Positions 23,406-35,012 of a stretch of 64,000 nucleotides of DNA are shown here, in pieces. The notes beneath the pieces were generated by a model. That model was given only the letters and a program-made list of their open reading frames with translations, was not told the origin of the DNA and ran no database searches. Every line of letters starts with the position of its first letter. The stretch's first letter is position 1. This DNA comes from Pestalotiopsis fici W106-1 (Eukaryota; Ascomycota; Sordariomycetes; Amphisphaeriales; Sporocadaceae): positions 667,606 through 731,605 of the forward strand of contig NW_006917096.1 in the NCBI RefSeq assembly GCF_000516985.1, written 5' to 3'. The translations under genes and the position numbers were made by a program.

Positions 23406-26090
23406 GTTTTTAAATTTATAATTTACGGTTTTTATTTTGCTAAAAGGCATAAAAATTTAAATACCGTCGTTTATATTTTTTTATATATAATAAATAGCAA
23501 ATATTTTAAAAAATTCCCGAAAGCTTATTTTTTAAAAATTATAATTTGCGAAAATAGCTATTTTATATACCGGCGACGCTTTATAAAAGATATTCCAGGC
23601 TTAAATAATAATATAAAAAGCCTAAAAGGCGTCGATAATCGTTAAATAGTGCTTTATAACCCGTACCTAAGCCGAAAATATTAGGCGTATATTAATATTA
23701 AAATATATATTATTATAAAAGCCGTAAAATATATATATAAATATATATATAAAAGGTTTAATTAGGTTATAATAAAATTTAGCGAAAATTTATAAATAAA
23801 AGATAAAATTACGGATTATATTTTTAATAAATATATTAAGCCGTATAAAGCTTATTAGCGTTTATTAAAGTTTTTTACGCATAATTTATTTCCGGCCGTT
23901 AAATCGCTTAATATTTATTTATTTAGCTAAAATAAGCTAACGTTTAAGCCTAAATTAAATAAGGCTACGGTTTAAAAAAAAGTTAATAATAGCCGGATAA
24001 AACTAATAGCCTAAATAAATTTTAATCGGAGCTTTATAAAATTTTATAATATATTTTATTTAAATTTTTTTTTAATATATAAATAAAATAATTCGGATTC
24101 GTTTTAGGTTAAACGGAAAAATAAAGGCTATAACGCGATCGGAAGGATATAATAAGTCGGTCCTTAAACCGGCGAAAAATTCTAATTACGCTTATTATTT
24201 ATTATCGTTCCCGGCGCAAAAAATTTTAATAACCTAATATTTTTCGATAGCGAACGGTATATTATATTTAAAAAAACCTATAAAACAAAAAAACTAATTA
24301 AAAATAACCGGTATTAAAAATATTTTTTCGAAAAATTAAAAGATTTTTCGAATAAAAAGCAAATAAAAGATATTTTTTGCTATATTTTATTAATTTAAAA
24401 AATCGATAACCTTTTATATATTTAGGAAAAGTTTTATAAATATTTATATAATAACTTTTTTAAATAAATCGATCGTTTAAGCGGCTAGCCGGCTATTATT
24501 AAAAGCTTTTATTTAAATTATAATTTTTATTTTATACGTTGCTAATTTCTTTTAAGCGTGCCGTAAAAATTTATTAGGCTATTTTTAGTAGTATTCGATT
24601 AAGGATTTATAATTAATAATCGTTTTTTATTAACGGAATTCGATTACGATCGGGTTTATAAAAAAAACGAATTTCGCCTTAAATTTAGCTTAGCTTAATA
24701 ATAAATAATAAAAAGCGTTCGATTATATTATAAAAGCTATTTTAATAAATTTATTTAGCGTATATTTTTATTTATAAAAACCGGCCGGAATAAAAAAAAC
24801 CTTTTTATACTAAACGCTTTATTATTATTACCGTTTTTTCGGTAATATAATTTTTTATATAGCGTTATCCGGTATTACCGCGCTATTATTATTAGGGGGC
24901 AAAATTATTTATTCGAAGTTTAAAATTTTTATTTAATTTTATTTAAATTTTATTTATATTATTTCGCAAAAAATAAACGAAGCCTAGCTTTTTTAAAAAA
25001 TAGCTTTTATTATTTAAAATAAAGTAATTATATAAAATAAATATTATTTTAATACCGTTAATAGGATTTTACGTAATATATAAAATATAAATTATTTTTT
25101 CGGGGGTATATTAACCTTATTAGGTAGCGATTTTATTTAAATCTTATTTATAATACGTAAAAATAGCCGCGTTTAAATAATTAAAGCCTATTTATAAAAA
25201 TCGAATATTTAAGCCTAAATATAAAAGCTATTTTTAATAAAAAATATATATTTATTATAAGCGAAGCCCGAAAATATAGCGTATATTTAATAATTAAATT
25301 TTTTTTTTTATTATTTATATATAAACGGTTTTATCCGTTTACTAAATTTTACTAAAGTTTTCCGGCGCTAAAACGATTTATTCGATTACGTTTATTTATG
25401 CCCGACGTTAGCTAGCGCCGTAATATAGCTAAATATTTTCGCCCGTAAAACGATTTTTTACGCTTATAATACCCGGGTAAATAATATAAACGAAATTTTT
25501 TTAAATTATATATTTAAAGCTATTAGGGAATATAATTTAAAAAACGAATTTTTGCTTAATAGCCTTTTTAATATCGAATTGCCTTTTACGGAATATTTTA
25601 ATTCGTTAAAACCTTTTAAAATGCTTTCGGTTAAATTACGGCTTAAAATAAAAGCTTTTATTATGCTATTACGCAATTTTTCCCCGGATACGGAAATATA
25701 TAATAATACCCGTTTTATTATTATTAAGCTTTATCGGTATATTATCGAAACTAAAATATTCGGCGGTAAATTTTATAAATAAATAAAGCCGATTTTACGT
25801 TTATAGCTAAATTAAAATAAAGATAATTAGCCGTTTCCGTAATTCCGTAGGTAATTTCCGGTATAATTTAGTTTTTTTATAATTATTAATAAATTTTAAA
25901 GGTAATTTTTTAATATAATAAATATTAATTTATAAATATAGGTTTTTATATACGGTTAATTTTATATAACAATATCCCGATTAACGAATATTAGGAAATT
26001 AGGAGTTTTATTAAACGAAGAAATTACCGTTATAAATAATATCGTTTATTTAAAAATGCTAACGTTTACGGGGAAAAAGCGTAACTAAAT
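23406..26090 (+). pseudogene. Helitron Rep-helicase, 3' part with Pif1-like helicase (RIP-mutated)
   Basis: The reading continues directly from the 5' part if Copia-1 and one GTTTT are ignored. It passes through AVKYIYKYIYKG and YIKPYKAYQRLLKF, both Helitron family landmarks. The Pif1 helicase shows SGITALLLLGGK (about 24870-24905), then a decayed IIWDE Walker B (about 24990-25035), then FGGILTLLGSDF. An open stretch at 25552-25782 keeps LRLKIKAFIMLLRNFSPDT, the C-terminal helicase motif. Near the end are ITINKSQG-like and GQLYIALSR-like remnants. Confidence 0.8.
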
Positions 26091-26099
26091 ATTTAGGTT

Positions 26100-28780
26100 A
26101 TATAAATTAATTTTAGCGTATTTAAAAAATTTCGGAATTTATTATTTACGATAAATTTTAATTTATATATTTAATAAAAATAATTAATTTTTAAAAAAGC
26201 AAAATCGGTTATAAAAGCAGGTTTTCGGGCTAAAAAGGTTAAATTTATAATTTTTATAAAATTATTTAAAATATATACGCTGGCTTTATAAATATTATTA
26301 CCGTTAAAAAATATTTATTTTTGCCCGATTAGGGTCGGAAATCCCCGAAAAACGCTATATAATATTAAACGCTAAAAAATATAAATGCTAAAAAGCTTAT
26401 AATTTAGTTTATTTTAAAAAATACGTAAACGGCTGTAAAAATAATTAAAAAATACCGATTATCGTTAAATAAAGCCGGAAATATATAATAGAAAAAATAT
26501 AAAAATGCGCAAAAAATTTTATAATATAATTTATTTTAAAAATGAATTATCGACGCCGGAAATAACCGGGAAAAGCCGAATATAATCGAAAAAATTATAA
26601 ATTTTTATTAGTTTTTTAATAATTTTAGTTAATATATAATTATAAAATATTATTTAGGTTAAAATTACCGGTCGTATAAGGTTAAAAGGTGCCGAAAGGC
26701 GCTTAAAGGTCCTTTTTTTAAAGGTTTTTTTTGAGTTGCGTTTAATAGAATTTTTTAGGTAAATTAGCGGCCGGAAATCGTCGAAAAATTATTTTTATAT
26801 ATTTATTAAAATAATAAAAATATTGCTTTTTTTAATTATTATAATAATAATTATTATAAGCTTTATTTCCGATTTTTTTTATAACCGTATAAAATTAAAA
26901 AAGGCCGTTACGCTTTATATAGCGTTTATAAGCTTTCGATTTAGCTAAAAAAACGCCGAAAATAGTTATTAAACCGGCTTTAATATTAATAATATTAACG
27001 CTATTATTTTTTTTATAATTAATATTATTTGCTATTTTTCGGGGTCGAAAACGGTTAAAAACGGTTAAAAATTTATTTTAAATTAAAATTTAGCTAAATA
27101 TTAATATTAATGCGATTATTATCGGAATAAATTTAAAATATATTTTAAAACGAAATTTTATTTTAACGTTATTATAAATTACCGTTAATATATTTTTAAT
27201 AATTTTCGATATTTTCCGGGATCGGCAAATTTATTATATACCTAAAATTTACCGATTATTTTAATAAATTTAAATATATTATTAAAAATTTTAAAAAAGG
27301 CGAATACGGTTAAATTATTTTATTCGGGGATTTTTGGGTTTTTATAGCTATTATAAAAAATAAAAATAAAATTTTTTTTATTTTGGCGTTAATCGTAATT
27401 TTTCCGACTTTTTCGGCGTCGTAAAAAAGCGGAAATTGCTTATTATTTCGCAAATTTTTGGTAAATATAATAATAGCGCTTATATTAATAGTTTTAAATT
27501 TGCGTTTAATTAGGGTCGAAAAAGCCTTTCCGGTTACGGAAAAAGTCGGAAAAGGCTTTTATGCCTTTTTTAACGTTTTAAAATTGCGAATGCGAATTTC
27601 CGCGGTTTTAATATAAAATTCGGTAGCTTATTTTTTGGCTTTTTCGTTTTTATAATCCTATTTATAATTTTCGGCTAAAACCTATATTATTCGGGTTTTT
27701 TCGTTTAAAGCCGAGGTTTTATTATAAAATTATTTAAATTTTTCCTTAATTTAGGTTTTAATTTTTTTAAAAGCTATAATTAATTAGCGTAAAAAGGCGT
27801 CGAAAGCGCCTAAAAAGCGTTAATTATCGTCGAATATAACTAAAATAATCCGGAAATACGGCTAAAAAAAATAATAATATACGGAAATTATATAAAATAT
27901 CGTTAATATTAATTTTATATTTTTCGGTGCCGGAAATAATTAAAAAAAACGTAATAGGAATTTAGGGAATTTAAAGCCGTTAATATAAATTAATTATATT
28001 TAATTTGCTATTATATATAGTTTTATTTAACGTTATTTTATCGTAAAAAATATAAAAAAATTATAATTAACGTAAAATTAGTTTTAAAAGCCGAATATAG
28101 CGTTAATATAAATCGGTAATATTTATAAAATAAAAAAATTATAATCGTCGTAAATATAATAGCATTATATAATACGGCTATTAGCGTTAAAATTGCGCCT
28201 AAAGGCGTATATACGCCTAAATAGCCGTATTTAGTCGTAAAAATCCTAAAAAAATCGCATTTAGTGTAAAAACGGTTTAGAAATATAATTATTACGATAA
28301 ATTAGCTATAAAAAATATACGCGGGTATAAAATAAAGGTTTATAATAATTAGTAATTTACCGGAAAAATAATAATTTAAAAAATTTAAAATTATATAGCT
28401 AAAAAACGCGGAAAAATATAAAAATAGCCGTAATAAATCCGATTTACGTATAATTATATAATTAAAATTAGGCTTAATTAGGAATTAAATATTTTAATTA
28501 AAGTCGATTATAGCAATTACGATAATTTTAATAATTACGTAGGTTTTTCGGTTATATATAAATTTTTAATAATAAAAGCGATTTTGCATATTTGCGACTT
28601 TTTATAATGCTTTTAAGCTTAATTATTTTAATATTATTTACGATTTTAGCGTTACCGCGGTTTTCTTATAATTTACGGTATTTTTAAAATTCTAGATTTT
28701 GCTATTATTCACGGTATTACTATTATTTACGGTATTTTTTAATACCTGGATTTTGCTATCGGTCGCGGTTTTATTATTAT
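26100..28780. other. Unassigned 3' part of the Helitron island
   Basis: This is heavily RIP-mutated AT-rich DNA after the helicase, with no recognisable coding. The last 200 bp carry short repeats around ATTTTGCTAT and TTTACGGTATT. It could be subterminal Helitron DNA or captured host sequence. Confidence 0.45.
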
Positions 28781-28784
28781 TAAT

Positions 28785-28831
28785 ATTTTTTTTGCGTAAG
28801 CAAAAAAAATCTGGCTGACAGGGTCAGCTAG
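28785..28831 (+). repeat. Helitron 3' terminal hairpins and CTAG end
   Basis: A perfect 11-bp stem, ATTTTTTTTGC (28785-28795) with GCAAAAAAAAT (28800-28810) and loop GTAA, is followed by a 6-bp stem, GCTGAC (28814-28819) with GTCAGC (28823-28828). The sequence then reads CTAG and T. RIP-like composition stops here. Hairpin plus CTRR before a T is the known 3' signature of Helitrons. Confidence 0.6.
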
Positions 28832-28832
28832 T

Positions 28833-29779
28833 ACTATCTATGTTTTATTTTGGAGAAAGGAAGGAAATGTTGATATTTGGCTGTTGTCTGATGTTGTCCT
28901 AAAGTTGAGAGCAAGCTCGGTCACCGAGTAGTCATCTCCGACTTTGCTAAGTCAATGCTGATCAAGTTATTACGAGTGTGCACCCTTGCTAGAAGACAAA
29001 CCTTCAGAGGGCATTATATGGGGCTGACCTCCAGCTGTCAGCAGCTAGTTAGAGGATCACAGTCTTGGTGATGCTCCATCAACGGGATCATAAAGATCAC
29101 TATGATCCTTGATATTTAGAATACAATGGAGTACCATTCTTCTGCGGGTAAACCAAGAACCCCTTCAGAAAGGAATAAATAGATTGGACCAAAGACGGAT
29201 TTCCTATTGCCACATGAACAGTTGTTACTTGAGTGATTAATTTAAGCACATATCTTACTTATAAATCAATATTTCATTATGAGAGGTTATGATCAGACTG
29301 TGAGACATGGCAGTTGGAATGATATACGTGTCAAATGAATCAACATAATAAACTAATCTGTATAGTATAGCTTGATTGATGCAGCATGGAGGTTTTGATT
29401 CGCACCGTTCAAGTGGCTACCTACCTACCTACTATGATGTGATGGCGCAGCGCCGATCAACTGGCAGCAACTGATAGATACATCATATGCCCATGCGGCA
29501 AAGTCCCAACACCAGAGTGCGCCGTGACAACATTCGTCCAACGAAAATCAATATAAATTACAGCCAAGACTAAAAGTTGTGCCGTCGGACCTTGGCAAAT
29601 CACAACCACGTCAGCGCCCAGAATCTTAGCCTGAAATATCAAATATGGAAACGCCATTCACATTTCAATATGCATTTATCTTCTGGCTCTACAGCAGAGC
29701 GCCTCTCTCACTTGCATCGTAATATATATCGTAAATTAGTTGCGCTTTCCTGGCTGTCTTGTTCCAAACCATTTTCGCG
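28833..29779. other. Intergenic, no gene seen
   Basis: Normal-composition DNA after the Helitron end and upstream of the lactonase. It has a short CTAC/CTAC repeat at about 29410-29432 and otherwise only short frames. Confidence 0.5.
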
Positions 29780-30978
29780 ATGCAGCTCTCCAACCTAGTT
29801 GCCTACATCGGCACGTATAGCTCGACGACCACCAGCTTTCTTCCTGGTGGTGTCCACGTCTGGTCACTCTCGGCCGATGGTCGGAACGCAACTCCCATAC
29901 AATTCATTGAGAAGCCCAGCGAAGCAGGATACCTGTTCTATGCAAAGAACCTATCCACATTGTACGTGGTTGATGAGAAAAAGACCGACGGACGCGGTCC
30001 TGTCTCGGCTCCAGCCTCCGTTCACGCTTTTGATGTCAACCTCACAACAGCGGAGTTGACGTGGAAGAATTCCCAGATCTCACCGGGCGCCAACCCAACC
30101 TTCCTTGATTATAGCGCAAAGCACAATGCCCTTTTCAGTGCGAACCATGGCGCTTCGACCACGTCGAGAAAGTGATCTACAACGGTTCTCACTGGACTAC
30201 GGAGTACATTTACGACGACTCCACAGTCATACAGTACAGCTTGGCGAATGATGGCACCATTGCAGGCTTGCAGGATGTTGTAGTCCTGGACGGTCATGGT
30301 CCTGATCCGAATGGTTCCCCACAGTCTGGCGGTCATGCACAGGCCAGTGCCCACGCACATTCTGCTTCCGTCGACCCGTCTGACAGCTTCTTGGCTGTAG
30401 CAGATAAGGGTGCCGATCGTATCTATATCTACCACGTGGACGGCGAAACGCTTGAGCCGGCTTATGTCTTTAACGCGACGGCCGGGACGGGTCCTCGCCA
30501 TGTTGCCTGGTCCCAAAAGAGTGATCCTACCTGGTTCTTCGTAACCTACGAGCTCTCTTCCGAAGTAGCATCTTTCCAGATCGACCCAGAGACTGGTTCG
30601 GTGACGTTGCTCGACGTAGTATCTAGCGTTGGCACCAACTTCAGCAGGTATAATGAGCCGGCCGATATTCAAGTCCACCCAACCAATGAGCGACTGGTGT
30701 ACGTCAATAACCGCGGAGAGGACACAATCGCCTGGTTCAACGTCGACGACGCAGGGAAGCTATCGCTTCTTGGTAGCGTTATGCTCACCCAATCGCTCAA
30801 TGCTGGTGTTGCCGCTCGGAGCTTCAGATTCTCACCCGCAGGTGATTTCTTACTGGTGGCAGACCGACCAGAGAATGCTATCCGTGCCTATTCGGTGGAC
30901 CAAGGCAACGGTAATCTGGAGCAAGTTGCCACTTGGGCGGTCTCCGAGCCAGCATTTGTGTGCATCGTGGAGTTTTGA
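29780..30978 (+). pseudogene. Seven-bladed lactonase-family protein (6-phosphogluconolactonase-like) with a single-base frameshift
   Basis: The frame starts at 29780 with MQLSNLVAYIGTYSS, the usual N-terminal blade of this beta-propeller family (Lactonase, PF10282). It runs to SANHG at about 30151. There it loses one base: the downstream frame resumes at 30154 with FDHVEKVIYNG and continues to 30978. Family members read NHGxFDHV at this point, so one codon is a base short. Without the deletion the protein would be about 400 residues. The second part keeps HAHSASVDPSDSFLAVADKG and RSFRFSPAGDFLLVAD. No GT-AG intron explains the shift. It could be a real lesion or an assembly error. Known members hydrolyse sugar or muconate lactones. 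Confidence 0.82.
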
Positions 30979-31722
30979 GTCAAATTGTCTTGATCGAAAA
31001 GTGAAAGGCTAATTGCCTGCTTCTACTAGTAACTACAAACTAATTGTCAGAGAGTAGATATCTACCTAGATTACTTATGTTTTGCATTACTTTAGAACAC
31101 TAGTTAGGACCGCACTATTTTGTTAAGAGGAATGTATGGACATTAGACTGTGTCAAAAGGTAGGTTCAATATTCCATGGATTGACCAGCAACACTACCCT
31201 AAAGGGGCGGGGGAAGGCTCCCACTACCTAGTATATACAGCCACAGTGTGGGTCGCACCCAGCCACCTTATTTCAACAGACTGTGCTATAGAGTTCAATG
31301 CAGTTCACGTTGATGAAAACGCAATTAAAGGCAATAAATGTATAGTTATTGTTGATTTAGAAAGCTAACTTAGATGCATAAAACGGCTTCCTTGCGTTCA
31401 TATAATTCTCCTTATTACTTGAAACTTCCATGATACAAGTAACTTTGATGGGTCCTTGGAAACCCTTTGAGATATAGGAACCTTGGATATTGACATGTCT
31501 TTACCTTGATCGCTTCTTCTCTATCCATAGGAGAGTGTTATTTTAGCCTAGGGTATATACATCATTAATAAAAAGAGGAAAAGTCGAAAGATACTGTGAG
31601 CAGCTTCATCCAAAGTTCTAATTATATATTGCAAAATAGTGATCCTGTCCACATGTTCTATTTTTCATCCATCGGCTTTTCAAAGGTACCACCCCCTCTC
31701 AACAATGGAGACGTAAGTCATC
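30979..31722. other. Intergenic, no gene seen
   Basis: Only short frames lie between the lactonase and the permease relic. No RNA or repeat signal could be supported. Confidence 0.5.
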
Positions 31723-32440
31723 ATGCAAGGCCATGCGGACATCTTAGTTGCATCGTTCGGAACCACAAATGATGACGTGAAGAAGTGTCCCATGAATATC
31801 AATGCTACTTCAAGCATTACTCACGGAAAGGTTGAAGACAGCCACGGCGATCATGGTGCCAACACGGAATTGCGACGTATCCTCAGCAGTCGCCAAATCA
31901 CGATGGATGCAAGACCTATAGACTTTCAGAAGGAGCACATTGGTTTGCCACTCTGAACAGATCTTCAAACGCGCAGACAAGACAGGTCGTATATGGGCAG
32001 GTCCCACTGCGAACTTTCTTTTGGAGACGCTATTACGTACATGATTGTTGCCGAGAACGGTGCTACTGTGTTTGGTTGGCTGTCAGACTTGATTTGTTTG
32101 ATCAATCTTTTCGGCTGGGGCATGATCTGCTACTCTCATATTCGAATGCGAGCAGCTTGGAAAGCTCAACATGCTTCTGATGATGAACTCCCTTGGAATC
32201 GCGAGCAATCCCTTTCTCTGCTTATTGGAGAATCACTTGCTGTGGTATTTGGGTCGTCGTCGAATTTTACCTCGTAGTATGGCCTCTGAATGACCCACCA
32301 TCGGTAAAGCACTATTTTGCGAACTATTCCTCGGTCATAATCATACTGGCGCTCTTTGCCGGCGAGAGCTTTTATTACTACGGACCGTGGGAACACCCAA
32401 AAAGAAATCAAAAGAAAACTTTCTTTTTAAAACAAAAGTT
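31723..32440 (+). pseudogene. Amino-acid permease relic with large internal deletion
   Basis: The N-terminal piece (31723-31905) ends ELRRILSSRQITM, the conserved segment before the first membrane helix of yeast-type amino-acid permeases. The next recognisable part is near the C-terminus: QIFKRADKTGRIWAGP (31962-32010), then after a frame change GATVFGWLSDL and YSHIRMRAAW (32059-32160). After another frame change come VEFYLVVWPLNDPPS and YYYGPW (32257-32390). Most of the twelve membrane helices are missing. It cannot encode a transporter. The pieces are in native order, so it is one decayed gene, not two. Confidence 0.8.
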
Positions 32441-32450
32441 AAAAAATTAG

Positions 32451-33675
32451 TAAACAAAATAGAAAAGAGAGAAGAAAAAAGAAAAGAAATGATTTCTTTT
32501 TAACTTTTTGTATTTATATTAAACTCTCATCATCACACGCACAAATGGGTGAGCGTATAATGCCAAAATCGGGGGTTTCCAATACTTTGCCCTCTCGTGC
32601 TCCTTATTCAGGAAGTAGAGCGCGGGGTTCCGGTTGGAGCGTCGCTGGTCATGCCAAGGAACCATGTTAATTGATGTTATTTGTACCTTCTACAACATTG
32701 CCCAAATTAACCCCCCTCAACCAGTTCCAGTCAAGTTGCGACCACAGCAACGTTGATTTCACTTGCTGAGACTCAACCTCAACCTCAAAGCCGTCCGAAT
32801 ATGGACAGTACAATGAAATTGCCCGCTGCTTGGTGTGGGACATTGCGAATATGATCTGATCAGGAACTGGTCTCTTCAATGTGTGGACACACAGGACATT
32901 GAAATCGCTCTCTCGCCCCATGACTGATCTCAGCGGCTCGATGGGTGGCCGATAAAGAAAAGGTTCAGCAGCGGGTGTTCCCGATCGATAATTGCACAGC
33001 TTCTTTGTAGAAACGCCACGCGTTGCAGCGACAACAATTTCCGCGGAGGTTGGACAAACGTATAAGAGCTTATACGAAGTATACTAAAACTAAAATACGG
33101 TCAGCAGACATATTTGCGTAGGCGCCACAGAACGCCAGCGGGCCGAGCCGGGCTAATAGGAATGTGACGGCTGAAAGCTTGTCTCATCTCAGCGGGAAAA
33201 TCTGCACTAGCAGTGAACTGATTCAGGTCTAGATCAGGCCAAGTCGCTAGCTCTCCCATCTTGCCGTGGAACATGATATAAAATTTACGAAATCTATTGT
33301 CTAAAGGTGGCAGGCAGACAAATCTGCGCAAACGCCACCGAGTATTAATAGTGTAATTATAGAAAGCTTGCCGAATTCATTCCTCATAAAGAGTCAGGCA
33401 TTATTACCAGTGTAGACGGATCAAGAATAATATAAATTGACTGATATCTCACCCATTCTCTCACCAAATCACTCTTCAGTAGCTTTCCCAACAAACCAAT
33501 CATTATTCTATTCAAGTATCTGAACGTTAGATACCATACTCGGGTAATTCGTCGTCACATCTGATACACGTAAGTTGCCACAAGTCAGAAGTCTTGATCA
33601 TGTGTTTATATACTTAATGACATATATGGGCATTCACTTTTAGTTATTTTAATTTCGAACGAATCTCCCATAAAG
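32451..33675. other. Intergenic, no gene seen
   Basis: Short minus-strand frames at 32667-32921 and 33101-33331 show no family features. Two imperfect direct copies of a 30-bp motif beginning CAGACA lie near 33106 and 33314. A TATA-like TTTATATA lies at about 33605, upstream of the hydrophobin. Confidence 0.45.
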
Positions 33676-33981
33676 ATGCATTACAACTTCTACAGCTCTT
33701 TCTTGATCTTTGGATCTCTTACTGCTGTTATTCATGGGTCGCCAGCGGGCAATGAGCCCCGTCAGGACGGATTCGCGGTCTGTGGCTACAAGTCATCAGC
33801 AGCTTGCTGCTCTACCTTTATTTTAGGAGTGGGAAGTGACTGTTCTGGCCCTCCCGCTCCTCAACCGACTACTGGTCCTGAGTTCGAGGCTCGATGCTCC
33901 TCTGTAGGGAAAGGAACCGCTTGTTGTATACAAGTTGATGGGCTAGGCCCGATCGTTTGTCGCAAATCTCAATCAGGATAA
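33676..33981 (+). CDS. Class II hydrophobin
   Basis: This is a 101-residue secreted protein from a single exon. A signal peptide is likely (about residues 1-20, YSSFLIFGSLTAVIHGSPA). Eight cysteines follow the hydrophobin order C-CC-C-C-CC-C with spacing 7, 10, 17, 8 and 10: VCGYKSSAACC, GSDC, EARC, TACC and PIVC. Short, regular spacing fits class II (cerato-ulmin type), not class I. Hydrophobins coat aerial hyphae and spores by self-assembly at air-water interfaces. The usual introns of class II genes are absent here. The protein may instead be a divergent hydrophobin-like effector, since the stretch between C1 and CC is shorter than usual. Confidence 0.85.
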   Translation: MHYNFYSSFLIFGSLTAVIHGSPAGNEPRQDGFAVCGYKSSAACCSTFILGVGSDCSGPPAPQPTTGPEFEARCSSVGKGTACCIQVDGLGPIVCRKSQSG

Positions 33982-35012
33982 GCCCTTCCACTGTCCGATA
34001 CCTGTTGATGCTTGCAGAAAGTCTTTGTGTGAGCATGGGAGGAGGACCGAGCATAATTCATACAAGTTGTCTCGTCGCTGGGTTTTATGGATATTCAACA
34101 ACGGTTCAAGTCCTTGACTTACGTATTTGGGTCAACAAGTTGCAGATTTGTTTACTGTTCTATGTGGTTGCCTTATTTTGCAGACTGCCTGGAGGCTGTG
34201 AGGAGCTCCAGCCATGTCTTCAGTTGTTGGTTGCCTCATCAGTTGGCTTAAAACGTTACGTCTCGCGTGCAAGGCGTGCCGAATCAATATATGAGACGTC
34301 TTGAAATAACTTTCACACAACTGAAAGGGTGATTCTTCATAATGACTGGCTCTGAAGTTGCGGCTAAAATACCTGACAGGCTGACAATTATGGCACTCGG
34401 ACTCGGACTCGGGAGGCATGGAAGGCACAGCCCCTCTTCCAGGTAAGATCAACTGTTGTCTGCCTCGCTGTCATCCTACGGTGGTCAGTATCCCTGCAGC
34501 CCCTCCATCTTCCTCCCACTTCAATCTGATATGCGCACGATGATTGGTCAAATACCCAGTGTTTGTATTGTTAAGCCAAGTACAAGAAGTAAGAATTTAA
34601 GCATTGATCTCAAATGACTCGATCCCAGCACTGCCTTCAAGCAATCTTTGACAAGTAAGGATTGAAATAATGCAAGCTTTTTGAAAGCTTCAACTCGCTG
34701 TCTCAAGTCTGGTAAATTGTCACCAGTGGCATCCGCGTCGGGGTTCTAAATATAAATGATATGATTTTGCCCGTCCCATCCGCCGTATTATTTCAAGGTG
34801 GATTGATCGGCAATGATTCGCTAGGTCAATGTGCTGTGCCGCAGCAGCGGACGTAATCTACTTCAAGACTCCTTGACGGATATAATGCAGCATTGGAGCC
34901 CTGATTAAATCTTTTAATACTTGATCTATCTTTTGATACTTGATCTAAAAACATTAACCATCAGCTCCTTCGAACACTCATTCAGCAAGGAAATGACAGT
35001 CGGGCAGCCGTT
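33982..35012. other. Intergenic, no gene seen
   Basis: Between the hydrophobin and the four-exon gene. Short frames only. A tandem CGGACT motif lies near 34396-34412. Confidence 0.45.

Larger units (their letters stand above)
13161..28831 (+). mobile_element. RIP-degraded Helitron, interrupted by a Copia element
   Basis: An AT-rich island is depleted of CpA/TpG and rich in TpA. On the plus strand it still reads as a Helitron Rep-helicase. Seen in order are the Helitron-like N-terminal domain (about 15890-16200), the Rep/HELP core (about 17080-17458, then from 23406) and a Pif1-type helicase (about 24750-26090). The 3' end is proposed at CTAG (28828-28831) followed by T, which fits the canonical CTRR|T terminus. 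Two hairpins precede it. The left boundary is uncertain (13.16-13.27 kb). Excluding the Copia insertion the element would be roughly 9.7 kb. About 2.7 kb on each side of the Rep-helicase reading is unassigned. Confidence 0.72.

Noticed and set aside
13270..28800. CRISPR-like or satellite arrays in the AT-rich island
   Set aside because: The repeats seen are explained by LTRs, RIP low complexity and Helitron subterminal repeats.
6800..30978. Aromatic-degradation cluster linking the FAD monooxygenase with the lactonase
   Set aside because: They are 22 kb apart across a TE island, on opposite strands, and the lactonase is frameshifted; no further pathway genes are present.
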